Part shown: piece after piece, positions 8,699 to 16,289 of the stretch
How positions within the stretch are numbered: the first letter of the stretch is position 1
Layout: every line of letters begins with the position of its first letter
Assembly (NCBI GenBank): GCA_963779685.1
Contig: CAVZZG010000001.1
Location: forward strand, 806,001-870,000
Reading direction: 5' to 3'
Source of the DNA: CAVZZG01 sp963779685
GTDB taxonomy: Bacteria; Actinomycetota; Thermoleophilia; Gaiellales; F1-60-MAGs149
DNA: 64,000 bases
Notes under the pieces: generated by a model
Databases searched by the model: none
What the model saw: the letters and a program-made list of their open reading frames with translations, nothing else
Told to the model about the DNA's origin: nothing
Made by a program: the position numbers and the translations under genes

Positions 8699-8702
8699 CC
8701 GG

Positions 8703-9704
8703 TCAGCCGGGCACGGCCGACGCCGGCGCGCTCGGGCCGTACTGCGCGAGGTAGTCCTTCCACGACCAGCGTGCGAGGAAGTTGTTCGCGCCGGCGACGC
8801 CGTTGTCGAACAGCATGTTCGCGGCATTGCGGTCGAGCCCGAAGTCGAGCGTCCCCACCTTGCCGGTGTCGACGAACATCGTGCGCGCGAGCGTGCCCGG
8901 GTCGTCGATGTGCTGCCGGTCGTAGAAGTCCATCATGGTGTGGAGCATCGCCAGCGACAGCGAGAAGGTGCCGTGCACGTTGTTGACGATGTCGGTGGGC
9001 CCTGGAGCGCCGCCGAGCTTGACGCCGAAGGTCGGCCAGCGGGGTGCCTGGCCGTCCGCGCGGTCGAAGACGCCGATCGGGAAGTTCGAGAGCATGCCGC
9101 CGTCGACGAGGACTGACTTGCGGCCGGTTTCGGCGTGGCGGAGTTCCACGGGCCGGAAGAAGTACGGCACCGACATCGAAGCCCGGACGGCGTCCGCTAC
9201 CGGCTGTTCGTCGGGATCGAGGCCGTAAGCGGCGTAATCCCACGGCAGGCGCAGGAGCACGCCGCGCGAGACGTCGGACACCATCACCACCAGCCGGTAG
9301 CGCCGCTCGGGTGGCAACGCCGATCCGGCGTCGTCCTCGCGCAGGTCGCGGAACGTCCGCACGCCCCATTCCCGGAGGCGGGCGCCGATCCATTCGTGGA
9401 AGTAATCGCCCTTGTAGATGCCCTTCGCGAGCAGAGCTTCGAGCAGCTTGCCCGGGATGCCGAGGTGGTCGAGCGGAGTCTGGTCCTGGAACTGCGCGTA
9501 GTCGACCTTCCTCATCGTCTCCTGGCGGACCGCGTCCGGCATCCCGGAGGCGACCAGCGCGGCGATGATCGCGCCGGCGGAAGCGCCTGCGCAGCGCCGG
9601 AACTCGTAGCCGGCCTGCTCGAGCCGCGAGACGGCGCCGATCAGGCCGATGCCCTTGACGCCGCCGCCCTCCATCACGAGATCTGCGGGAAGTCTGTCAG
9701 CCAC
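8703..9704 (-). CDS. Patatin-like phospholipase
   Basis: A 333-residue intracellular lipid acyl hydrolase. The oxyanion loop is MEGGGVKGIGLIGA (about 11-24), the nucleophile elbow GASAG (serine about 43), and the dyad aspartate is in VDGGMLSNFPIG (about 198). No signal peptide is present. Patatins cleave phospholipids or neutral lipids at the membrane. It is divergent from an uncharacterised membrane protein that shares its upstream region. No nucleotide cyclase lies nearby, so there is no support for a CBASS effector role. Confidence 0.92.
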   Translation of the reverse strand: MADRLPADLVMEGGGVKGIGLIGAVSRLEQAGYEFRRCAGASAGAIIAALVASGMPDAVRQETMRKVDYAQFQDQTPLDHLGIPGKLLEALLAKGIYKGDYFHEWIGARLREWGVRTFRDLREDDAGSALPPERRYRLVVMVSDVSRGVLLRLPWDYAAYGLDPDEQPVADAVRASMSVPYFFRPVELRHAETGRKSVLVDGGMLSNFPIGVFDRADGQAPRWPTFGVKLGGAPGPTDIVNNVHGTFSLSLAMLHTMMDFYDRQHIDDPGTLARTMFVDTGKVGTLDFGLDRNAANMLFDNGVAGANNFLARWSWKDYLAQYGPSAPASAVPG

Positions 9705-9788
9705 GACCGCTCCTTCCGTTCGTCGTCCCCCGGCCGGCGGCGCTCAGCGCGCCGGATATCCGCATCGGAGCTGGTGCCTCATGGTACC

Positions 9789-9801
9789 TGTATGTCATAC
9801 A
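9789..9801. promoter_or_regulatory. Short palindrome in the patatin / membrane-protein divergent region
   Basis: TGTATG-T-CATACA is a perfect 6-base inverted repeat with a single central base. It lies 84 bases upstream of the patatin start and 117 upstream of the membrane protein, in an AT-richer patch of the 9705-9918 gap. It is a plausible operator or promoter element. Nothing else in that gap is recognisable except the second palindrome near 9880. Confidence 0.35.
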
Positions 9802-9873
9802 TAGAGCGGTAGGGTCGCCACATCAGATTGCCTCGAAAGCCGTAAGAAACAACAGTATGTGCCATGTTCGTGG

Positions 9874-9888
9874 TGTGATATTGTCACA
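9874..9888. promoter_or_regulatory. CRP/FNR-like palindrome upstream of membrane protein
   Basis: TGTGA-N5-TCACA (9874-9888) resembles a CRP-type site, whose usual spacing is N6. It lies about 30 bases before the GTG start at 9919, where a bound protein would overlap the promoter. The one-base-shorter spacing lowers confidence. Confidence 0.35.
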
Positions 9889-9918
9889 AGGGTCAGTTGG
9901 CAAGAGAAGGGGGATGCG

Positions 9919-10866
9919 GTGTCCGGATACCCCATTGTCGATGTTGCCATAGGGCTGAGTTTCGTCTTCTTCAGTCTCAGTATCTTTTCGACGTCTCTGA
10001 TCGAGATGTTCGCCGGGCTGTCGAGGTTCCGGGCAAGGACGCTCGAGCGGTGGCTGGCCGAGAACCTCGTGGATGTCCCCGAGGCTGACCGCGACGCGAG
10101 GAAGAAACGGCGGGACACGGGCAGCAAGATCGCCGCGCGGGTCCTTCGACACCCGCTCATCTACGGCATGACCATGGGCAGCGCGAAGCCGTCGTACGTC
10201 CCGGGCACGCACTTCGTCCTGGCGCTGCTGGAAGGTGGCGACGAGGCGAGCCAGAACGTGGCGGCCGGCGTCGGATATGCCGAGAACGCGCTGACCGGGA
10301 CCGAGAAGCTGATCGACGCGATGCCCGACGGCCCGACGAAACGAGCGATGCGACGCCTCTGGCACCAGTCCGGCTCGGACGTGACGCGGTTCCGCGCGGA
10401 CGCGGAGGCGTGGTTCGACGACGGCATGGAGCGGCTGTCGGGGTGGTACAAGCGCCGCACGCAGGTGCTGCTCTGGATACTCGGCCTCGTCTTCGCGGTC
10501 GCCGTCGATGCGGACACCATCCGGATCGCGGAGACGCTCTGGAACGACCAGACCCTGCGTCAGCTCGTCGTCGACCAGGCACAGCACGCCAACCCGGCCA
10601 GCGTGCAGGCCTCGCATCAGCTCGGCGACCTGCGGTTCCCACTCGGGTGGGGCGGCGGGGCCGGAGGCTTGCCGAGCGGCTGGGGCTGGCCGCTGAAGGC
10701 GATCGGGCTGCTGCTCACGGCCGCCGCGGTGTCGCTCGGCGCGCCGTTCTGGTTCGACTCGCTGTCGAAGCTCGCGCAGCTCCGCAACGCCGGGCCCAAG
10801 CCGACGTTCCTGACGGGCAGTTCGGGGCTCAGGCCCGGCTACTCACCGCCAGCCCCGCTCCCGTGA
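9919..10866 (+). CDS. Uncharacterised three-helix membrane protein
   Basis: A protein of about 315 residues with a GTG start preceded by an AAGGGGG ribosome site. One hydrophobic helix follows the start (VDVAIGLSFVFFSLSIFSTS), then RARTLERWLAENL, a cytoplasmic stretch with HPLIYGMTMGSAKPSYVPGT, a WFDDGMERLSGWYKRRTQ segment leading into helix 2, and a third helix near the C-terminus (LKAIGLLLTAAAVSLGAPFW). I recognise this layout from a widespread bacterial family with no known function, but cannot give it a name. It is divergent from the patatin, so membrane lipid turnover is one possible shared theme. Its 3' end overlaps the convergent fusion gene by 38 bases. Confidence 0.75.
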   Translation: MSGYPIVDVAIGLSFVFFSLSIFSTSLIEMFAGLSRFRARTLERWLAENLVDVPEADRDARKKRRDTGSKIAARVLRHPLIYGMTMGSAKPSYVPGTHFVLALLEGGDEASQNVAAGVGYAENALTGTEKLIDAMPDGPTKRAMRRLWHQSGSDVTRFRADAEAWFDDGMERLSGWYKRRTQVLLWILGLVFAVAVDADTIRIAETLWNDQTLRQLVVDQAQHANPASVQASHQLGDLRFPLGWGGGAGGLPSGWGWPLKAIGLLLTAAAVSLGAPFWFDSLSKLAQLRNAGPKPTFLTGSSGLRPGYSPPAPLP

Positions 10867-13621
10867 CGAGGCCATTGAGCCAGTGGCTGACGCTGTCGGC
10901 CCGGACGTCCGCCCGGCTCGGCGTCAGCCGCACGCCGCCGAGCGCCGTCGCATCGCGGAAGCAGAAGGTGTCCTGCGGCTCGATCAGGAGCGTACGCATG
11001 AACCGGTTCGCCGCCCGCCAGGACTCCTCGTAGCGCGCCGCCCGGTCGGCATCTGCCGCCAGCACGGCCGTAGACCACGCCGCCGCGATGCCCTCGGCGA
11101 TGAACCCCGTGTTGAAGCTCGGCTCGTCGGGGCTCAGGTCCTCGAGGAACGCGCCGGTCGTCTCGAGTTGCCGGTCGATGGCCCAGTCCGCGAGCTCGAA
11201 GACGAAGGCCGCCTGGTCGTCGGCGCGGTGATGGGCGTGCACCGCAGACCAGCCCTGGAGTTGCCAGCCGACCTGCCCCCAGCCGCGCAGGACGCGGAAG
11301 CGATGAACGTGCGTGCGCAGGAGCTTCGGCCACGCCTGCAGGGGGATCGCGGTGAGGTGGTCGGGGTTCGCGGCCAGCGCCGTCAGCACCGCGCCCGGCA
11401 GGAAGTCGAGGTCCTGGTCGACCTCGAGGCGTACCGGGCGGGCCGCGATCAGGCCGTTCTCGCGCACGGCTGCGAGGAGGCGTGCGCCGATGCCGCGGAC
11501 GGCCGGGTGTGTCGACCACGGCCCCTCGGGGGCGCCGAGCGCGGCGAAGGCGATGGCGTCGGCGAGTGGGCCGCCGGTACGGGCGGCGAAGCCGCCAGGG
11601 CGCGGGTCGTGGTCGGCGAGGTAGCTGCCGAACCCGGCAGCGGCGGCGGCGCACCAGGATTGCTCGCCGAGCAGCGTTCCGGCGCGATCGACGCCGAGCA
11701 GCGCGTGCAGCTGACGCGGGCAGGTTCCGACGGGGGTCCTCCGGCCGGACACCGGATCGAGGTGGTACAGCGGGACGCCGGCCGGGGAGCGGTTGCGCAG
11801 CGTGTAGCCGACGAGGGCGCGGATGGCATCGTGCTCGTCGGCGCCGTCGCCGTGCTCGCGTACGGGGAACCCGGAGCGGACCGGGATCGACGACGCCGCG
11901 CCGGCGACCCAGCAGGCGGCGCGATAGGTGGTGAACGCCCCTCGCCCGGATCCGGCTCGCCGTGCGACGTCATCGACGAACTGCCGCTTGCTCCAGCCGT
12001 TGTACACCAGCGCGCCGGGGAGCAGCGTCGCGGATCTCCCGCCGCCGTCGCAGCGGATCGCGTCCCGGCCCTTGCGAACCTTCCGGGCCGCGAACTCGGC
12101 ACCGCACGGTCCGAGCCGCTCCGGTTCGTGGAGCACCGTCACGGCCAGACTCGTGTCGGGCGGGACATCGCCGGCGGCGGCGACCGCTCGTGCCGTGGCA
12201 TCCCGGGTCAGGCCCGGGAGGTCGTCGGAGCCCCACGAGATGCCCGACCCGACCGTTCCGCGACGGTAGAGCGTGACCGCGACGCCCTCGATGGGCGAGG
12301 TGACGAGGCCGTGGGGAGGCAGGGCCGCCGGCGCGCCGCCGGGCAGCAGGCTGCGGGCGTAGGACGTCAGTGCCCGCCCGGTGGCCGGGTCGGTCGCCCA
12401 TCGCAGCTCGGGGCCGTCCGGCGCGCCGTATGCCGACCAGCGCTCACCCGCCTCGACGGCCTTCAGCACCTCCTGGCGCAGCAGCACGTGGGGCTCGGTG
12501 GGAGCGATGCGCGCGTTGCGCTGCCGGGCGTGACGATACTGCTCGACCTCGCTCGTGAACACCTGCGTGTTCGGAAGCGCACCGCCCGCCCGGGTGCCGT
12601 CGAGATCCCGGACGACGATCGCATAGCGATCGAAGTCGAGCTGCCGTGGCGCGATCGCCTCGAGCGGTCCGAGGAAGGTGACGCCGATCTTGAGGTCGGC
12701 CAGGTTGGCAGGGCCGACGACAGCGCCGGCCGTGCGCAGCGTCCGCACGGTGGCTGCGACCACGTCGGCGGCCGGATCCGCCTCGGCCGGGTCGAAGTGC
12801 CACGAGCCGTCCCGTGCCAGACGGTGATCGTCGGAGCGGCGTCGGAAGCTGACGAAGACGCCGCCGCGCGCGTCGTACTCGGCGTCGAGCCGGGCCGGTG
12901 GGGTGGGCGTGGTGCGCCACCGCAGGACGTGCTCGGCCGTGAGCCGTGCGAGCGCGGCCGGCTCCAGGCCGTCCGGCAAGGGCGGGCCGCCCGATCGTGG
13001 CAGCTGGGGCATCGGTTCGGGCCGCGAGTGCAGCGGCATTCCGAGATCGGCCGTGATGTCGAGCAGGGTCTCCACCCGGTACCCCTTGGCGGTCGCCCAC
13101 TCGAGGCCGCCCCGGCCTGGGAAGCCCACGAGCGCGATCGCGCCCTCGACCGTCGCGCCCGCGCCCTCGAGCGCGGCGATGGCGTCGCGCAGCGCCGTCC
13201 CCGAACTGAGCGAGTCGTCGATCACGATCACCGGCCGGCCGCGATCCAGCAGACCCTCGACTCGTCGACCGGAGAGGTACTGCTTGCGCTGCTTGCGAAC
13301 CGCGAGCCCCGTGTAGCGGCCCCGCCCGAGCGCGACGCAGGCCGAGACCAGCGGCAACGCCGTCATGCCGTGCCCGGCCAGCTGGGTTCCCTCGAACGAG
13401 CCGAGCCGTTGCAGCAGGCAGCGTCCGGCGAGTCGTAGCCCGGCGGGGTCGAGCGTGACGCCCCAGCTGTAGAACATCCAGGGCGCCGTCGTCCCGTTCC
13501 TGTGGAGCACGGGATGCTCCGGTGTCGACCAGAGGATCCCGTCCCGGCGAAGGTGATCACGGAGCCGGGCGAGGTTGGAGTCGCCCGCCACTGCGGGCGA
13601 CTCCACTACACCGTGGGCCAT
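10829..13621 (-). CDS. Phosphoribosyltransferase / tandem AMMECR1-like / helical-domain fusion protein
   Basis: A 930-residue multidomain protein without signal peptide or membrane helix. Residues 1-200 are a type I phosphoribosyltransferase with the PRPP loop VIVIDDSLSSGTALRDA (131-147), closest in feel to orotate PRTases. Two AMMECR1-like modules follow: about 250-400 (GVFVSFRRR, KIGVTFLGPLEAI, GGALPNTQVF) and about 445-570 (GVAVTLYRRG, LAVTVLHEPE, TLLPGALVYNGWSKRQF). The rest, about 590-930, is Trp-rich and helical (GFIAEGIAAAW, VSHWLNGL), like an alpha/alpha-toroid. The start lies 6 bases after the stop of the glycine-rich gene, so they form an operon. The reaction is unknown; nucleotide-linked chemistry on a peptide or saccharide is speculation. 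Confidence 0.78.
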   Translation of the reverse strand: MAHGVVESPAVAGDSNLARLRDHLRRDGILWSTPEHPVLHRNGTTAPWMFYSWGVTLDPAGLRLAGRCLLQRLGSFEGTQLAGHGMTALPLVSACVALGRGRYTGLAVRKQRKQYLSGRRVEGLLDRGRPVIVIDDSLSSGTALRDAIAALEGAGATVEGAIALVGFPGRGGLEWATAKGYRVETLLDITADLGMPLHSRPEPMPQLPRSGGPPLPDGLEPAALARLTAEHVLRWRTTPTPPARLDAEYDARGGVFVSFRRRSDDHRLARDGSWHFDPAEADPAADVVAATVRTLRTAGAVVGPANLADLKIGVTFLGPLEAIAPRQLDFDRYAIVVRDLDGTRAGGALPNTQVFTSEVEQYRHARQRNARIAPTEPHVLLRQEVLKAVEAGERWSAYGAPDGPELRWATDPATGRALTSYARSLLPGGAPAALPPHGLVTSPIEGVAVTLYRRGTVGSGISWGSDDLPGLTRDATARAVAAAGDVPPDTSLAVTVLHEPERLGPCGAEFAARKVRKGRDAIRCDGGGRSATLLPGALVYNGWSKRQFVDDVARRAGSGRGAFTTYRAACWVAGAASSIPVRSGFPVREHGDGADEHDAIRALVGYTLRNRSPAGVPLYHLDPVSGRRTPVGTCPRQLHALLGVDRAGTLLGEQSWCAAAAAGFGSYLADHDPRPGGFAARTGGPLADAIAFAALGAPEGPWSTHPAVRGIGARLLAAVRENGLIAARPVRLEVDQDLDFLPGAVLTALAANPDHLTAIPLQAWPKLLRTHVHRFRVLRGWGQVGWQLQGWSAVHAHHRADDQAAFVFELADWAIDRQLETTGAFLEDLSPDEPSFNTGFIAEGIAAAWSTAVLAADADRAARYEESWRAANRFMRTLLIEPQDTFCFRDATALGGVRLTPSRADVRADSVSHWLNGLVTGAGLAVSSRA

Positions 13622-13627
13622 GCGGCT

Positions 13628-14077
13628 CTAGCCGCCGAGCTTCTGGACCTGGACCTCGAGCCGCTCGAGCGTGGCGACCACCTTCGCCTCGAAGATGGTG
13701 AACCGGTTCTCGAGCTCGGCGATCGTCTGGAGGATGGTCCGGTCGATCGGCAGCTCCGCGATCTCGCCGGGGAACTCGCCGTGCCAGCCACCGCCGCCGC
13801 CGCCGCCCTCGCCGCCCTCGGGCAGCTCGTTCGGCCCGCCCACGCCCCAGGCGGCCGCGGCTGCGCCCCGGCCGAGCACCGCCGCAGCGATCTGCGCGTT
13901 CTCCAGTCGCTGCACCCGGGCCCGCATGACCAGCACCTCGCGCAGCAGCCCCGTCACCGCGCGCTCCTGCCAGATGCCCACCGGCAGCTCGGCGGGGTAC
14001 TCACCGCGCCACCCGCCCCAGATGCCGCCACCTCCACCTTCGCCGCCCTCGGGTAGTTCGTTCGGCTCGCCGGCCAT
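13628..14077 (-). CDS. Glycine-rich two-repeat protein with coiled helices, function unknown
   Basis: A 149-residue protein with an excellent ribosome site (GGAGGT) before its ATG. It consists of two copies of one unit. PNELPEGGEGGGGG occurs at 5-18 and 82-95; each copy is followed by a W-x-GE-(Y/F)-P segment, a short E-L-P-(V/I) turn at about 30-33 and 108-111, and a helix of 35-40 residues with heptad-like leucines. The encoding DNA keeps a 26-base near-identical direct repeat (13810-13835 and 14041-14066, two differences). There is no signal peptide. It is not a known family to me. It could be a precursor, a substrate or a scaffold for the fusion protein encoded immediately downstream. Confidence 0.7.
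   Translation of the reverse strand: MAGEPNELPEGGEGGGGGIWGGWRGEYPAELPVGIWQERAVTGLLREVLVMRARVQRLENAQIAAAVLGRGAAAAAWGVGGPNELPEGGEGGGGGGGWHGEFPGEIAELPIDRTILQTIAELENRFTIFEAKVVATLERLEVQVQKLGG
13810..14066. repeat. Direct repeat pair inside the glycine-rich gene
   Basis: Two 26-base copies, at 13810-13835 and 14041-14066, differ at two positions. They encode the repeated NELPEGGE segment of the glycine-rich protein on the minus strand. Near identity at DNA level suggests a fairly recent internal duplication or homogenisation. Confidence 0.7.
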
Positions 14078-14152
14078 GTGACCTCCGATCGATGAGTTTG
14101 GCTCTGCCGCAGCCACGTCGGAACGCGGCCACAGCACCAGCAGGATAGGCCG

Positions 14153-14181
14153 CCATTTGGAGGCTTTTTGCCTCCAAATGG
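14153..14181. promoter_or_regulatory. Perfect AT-rich stem-loop between methyltransferase and glycine-rich gene
   Basis: CCATTTGGAGGC (14153-14164), a TTTTT spacer and GCCTCCAAATGG (14170-14181) make a perfect 12-base inverted repeat. It stands out as AT-rich against GC-rich surroundings. On the minus strand it lies 22 bases after the methyltransferase stop and 76 bases before the glycine-rich start. It may be a terminator-like hairpin for the first gene or an operator for the second. No T-run follows on the minus strand. Confidence 0.65.
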
Positions 14182-14202
14182 AGAATTCAGCGAGATCCTC
14201 CG

Positions 14203-14985
14203 TCAGATGGGTGAATCCTCGGCGGCGATCGCGGCGGCCGGGGTCCGCGCGGGCTTCACGTAGACGGAGACGTGCGAGTCGCTGAACTGCGTGAACGGCT
14301 CGCGGTGCCAGCCGCCCCAGCGGTCCTCCAGGCTGAGGCCGCCGAGGCGCGCCATCAGGTCGAGTTCGGCCGGCCAGGCGTAGCGGAACTCGACGGGGAA
14401 GGCGTCGACGCCGTCTTCGCGGAAGTGGTAGTGCTGCGAGCTGAACCGCTGCGTCACGACGTCGTAGACGTCGAAGGAGAGGCCAGTCGAGTCGGCGCGG
14501 AAGGGGATGATCGTCTGGCCGACCGGCAGGCGCTGCAACTCGGGCACCATCGTCTCGATCACGAACCGTCCGCCCGTGACCAGGTGCGCGGCGGCGTTGG
14601 CGAAGCATGCGACCTGGGCGTCCTGCGTGACGAGGTTGAAGATGGTGTTGAAGACGAGGTAGACGACGGCGAACTCGCTCTCCACCCGCGTCGTCGAGAA
14701 GTCACCGATGGCCACCTCGATGCGATCGGCGCCGGGCTTGGCCCGCAACCGCGACACCATCGCCGGCGAGTCGTCGATACCCACGACGCGAACGCCACGA
14801 TCAGCGAGGGGTAGCGCGATGCGGCCCGTGCCGATCCCGAACTCCAGGGCGTCGCCGTCGCGCGCGAGGCTCGCCAGCAGGTCGACGACCGGGTCGACCT
14901 TCGCGGGCGTGAACATCTCGTCGGCGCCGTCGTCGTACAGCGCGGCGACGCGCTCGCCGAAGAAGCCGTCGCCGGGCGCTGACAC
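14203..14985 (-). CDS. Class I SAM-dependent methyltransferase
   Basis: A 260-residue Rossmann methyltransferase. Motif I is ALEFGIGTGRIALPLADRG, followed by the acidic end of strand 2 in VVGIDDSP. A motif II-like GDFSTTRVESEFAVVYLVFN comes next, with LVTGGRFVIETMVP after it, as in small-molecule methyltransferases related to ubiquinone/glycine methylators. The GTG at 14985 (VSAPGDGFFGERVAALYDD) is taken as the start because the homology begins there; the reading frame continues upstream without similarity. The substrate is unknown. Divergent from the secreted TIGR03118 gene, with 100 bases between the starts. Confidence 0.87.
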   Translation of the reverse strand: MSAPGDGFFGERVAALYDDGADEMFTPAKVDPVVDLLASLARDGDALEFGIGTGRIALPLADRGVRVVGIDDSPAMVSRLRAKPGADRIEVAIGDFSTTRVESEFAVVYLVFNTIFNLVTQDAQVACFANAAAHLVTGGRFVIETMVPELQRLPVGQTIIPFRADSTGLSFDVYDVVTQRFSSQHYHFREDGVDAFPVEFRYAWPAELDLMARLGGLSLEDRWGGWHREPFTQFSDSHVSVYVKPARTPAAAIAAEDSPI

Positions 14986-15085
14986 GCGGCAATGATACCG
15001 GCTGAACCCGTCCGGAAGGGTGCCCGTATACCTCCGGGCACCCCCCGCACCCCAAGCGGTTCCGGTCTTCGAAGGGAGCGTTCCT

Positions 15086-16222
15086 ATGACCATCCCAGGT
15101 CTGCGGCTGCATGCCGCCATGGCCGTGGCGGGCTCCATGCTCGCGCTCGCGTCGCCGGCGTCGGCCATGCCACGCCACCACCACCACGATCGCGGTCGGC
15201 ACGGATTCCGCGTCGTGCAGACCGATCTCGTCTCCGACGTGCCCGGCGCGGCGGCGGCGACCGATCCGAATCTGGTCAACGCCTGGGGTCTGTCGGCCGG
15301 GCCGGCGACGCCGCTCTGGGTCGCCAACAACCACTCGATGACCTCGACCCTCTACCAGGGCCTCGCGCCGGGGGCTCCGCTGACGACGCTCGGCCTGGTC
15401 GTCTCGGGTGTCGGGCCGGCAACCGGTACGGTCTTCAATCCGGGTTCGGGCTTCGTGGTGTCCGACGGGGTCGGCGACAGCGGGCCGGCGCGGTTCCTGT
15501 TCGACACCGAGGACGGGCAGATCATCGGCTGGTCGCCGGGTGTTCCGCCGCCGCCGCCCTCGACGCAGGGCCAGGTCGCCGTGACCACGCCGGGCGCCGT
15601 CTACAAGGGCCTCGCCATCGCCATGGACGGCCCCGCGATGCACCTGTACGCCGCGAACTTCGCGGCCGGGACGATCGACGTCTTCGACGAGAGCTTCGCG
15701 CCGGTCGTGAATCCGGGCGCCTTCACCGACTCGATGCTGCCGGCGGGCTACGCGCCCTTCAACGTGCAGGAGTTGGGCGGCAAGCTCTACGTCGCCTACG
15801 CCAAGCAGGATGACGCGAAGATGGACGAGGTGCCGGGGAAGGGCTTCGGCTTCGTCGACGTCTACGACACGCACGGCATGCTGCTCGACCGCCTGATCCG
15901 ACACCACGGCCTGAACGCACCCTGGGGCCTCGCGCTCGCGCCGCCCAGCTGGGGACATCTCGCCGGGGCACTGCTCGTCGGCAACTTCGGCGACGGCCGC
16001 ATCCATGTCTACGACGCCGACACCGGCCGCAAGCTGGGAGCGCTCCGCGATCAGTGGGGCCACCGGCTGTCCATCGACGGGCTCTGGGCCCTCCGCCCGG
16101 GCAATGGCGTCGCCGGCACGACCGACGCCGTCTGGTTCAGCTCCGGCCCCAACGACGAGACGCACGGCCTGCTCGGTACGCTGACCCTCGCCTCGAGGCA
16201 TCACCACCCGCACGACCACTGA
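15086..16222 (+). CDS. Secreted TIGR03118 family protein (beta-propeller-like)
   Basis: A 378-residue exported protein. The N-terminal signal peptide (about 1-28, ending in LASPASAMP) is preceded by a GAAGGGAG ribosome site. The mature part begins with a HHHHD run, then FRVVQTDLVSDVPG and DPNLVNAWGLSAGPATPLWVANN, the hallmark opening of TIGR03118. Repeated propeller-like blades follow (LYAANFAAGTIDVFD, LLVGNFGDGRIHVYD). The C-terminus ends in SRHHHPHDH, so both ends are His-rich and may bind metal. The biochemical role of the family is not known. A strong terminator-like hairpin lies 10 bases downstream. Confidence 0.88.
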   Translation: MTIPGLRLHAAMAVAGSMLALASPASAMPRHHHHDRGRHGFRVVQTDLVSDVPGAAAATDPNLVNAWGLSAGPATPLWVANNHSMTSTLYQGLAPGAPLTTLGLVVSGVGPATGTVFNPGSGFVVSDGVGDSGPARFLFDTEDGQIIGWSPGVPPPPPSTQGQVAVTTPGAVYKGLAIAMDGPAMHLYAANFAAGTIDVFDESFAPVVNPGAFTDSMLPAGYAPFNVQELGGKLYVAYAKQDDAKMDEVPGKGFGFVDVYDTHGMLLDRLIRHHGLNAPWGLALAPPSWGHLAGALLVGNFGDGRIHVYDADTGRKLGALRDQWGHRLSIDGLWALRPGNGVAGTTDAVWFSSGPNDETHGLLGTLTLASRHHHPHDH

Positions 16223-16232
16223 GGAACGCTGT

Positions 16233-16273
16233 GCCCGACGGTGGCGTGCGCCTTCGCGGCGCCACCGTCGGGC
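16233..16273 (+). terminator. Terminator-like hairpin after the TIGR03118 gene
   Basis: GCCCGACGGTGGCG (16233-16246) pairs perfectly with 16260-16273 across a 13-base loop. The stem starts 10 bases after the stop codon at 16220-16222. It lacks a T-run, as is common in high-GC genomes. Confidence 0.7.
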
Positions 16274-16289
16274 GCGATCCGCGTCCCAT

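Noticed and set aside
8703..9704. Patatin as a CBASS (CapV) antiphage effector
   Set aside because: No CD-NTase or associated Cap genes lie within several kilobases on either side.
10883..13438. Plus-strand open frame of 851 codons opposite the PRTase-AMMECR1 fusion
   Set aside because: It is the antisense shadow of a gene with clear domains; no ribosome site or similarity supports it.
13790..13825. CCGCCG-type short tandem repeats as a microsatellite or CRISPR-like array
   Set aside because: They encode the Gly runs of the repeat protein in frame; there is no regular spacer structure.
15173..15190. HHHH run near the start of the TIGR03118 protein resembling an engineered His tag
   Set aside because: It is embedded in a natural signal-peptide junction and mirrored by another His-rich C-terminus; no vector sequence is present.
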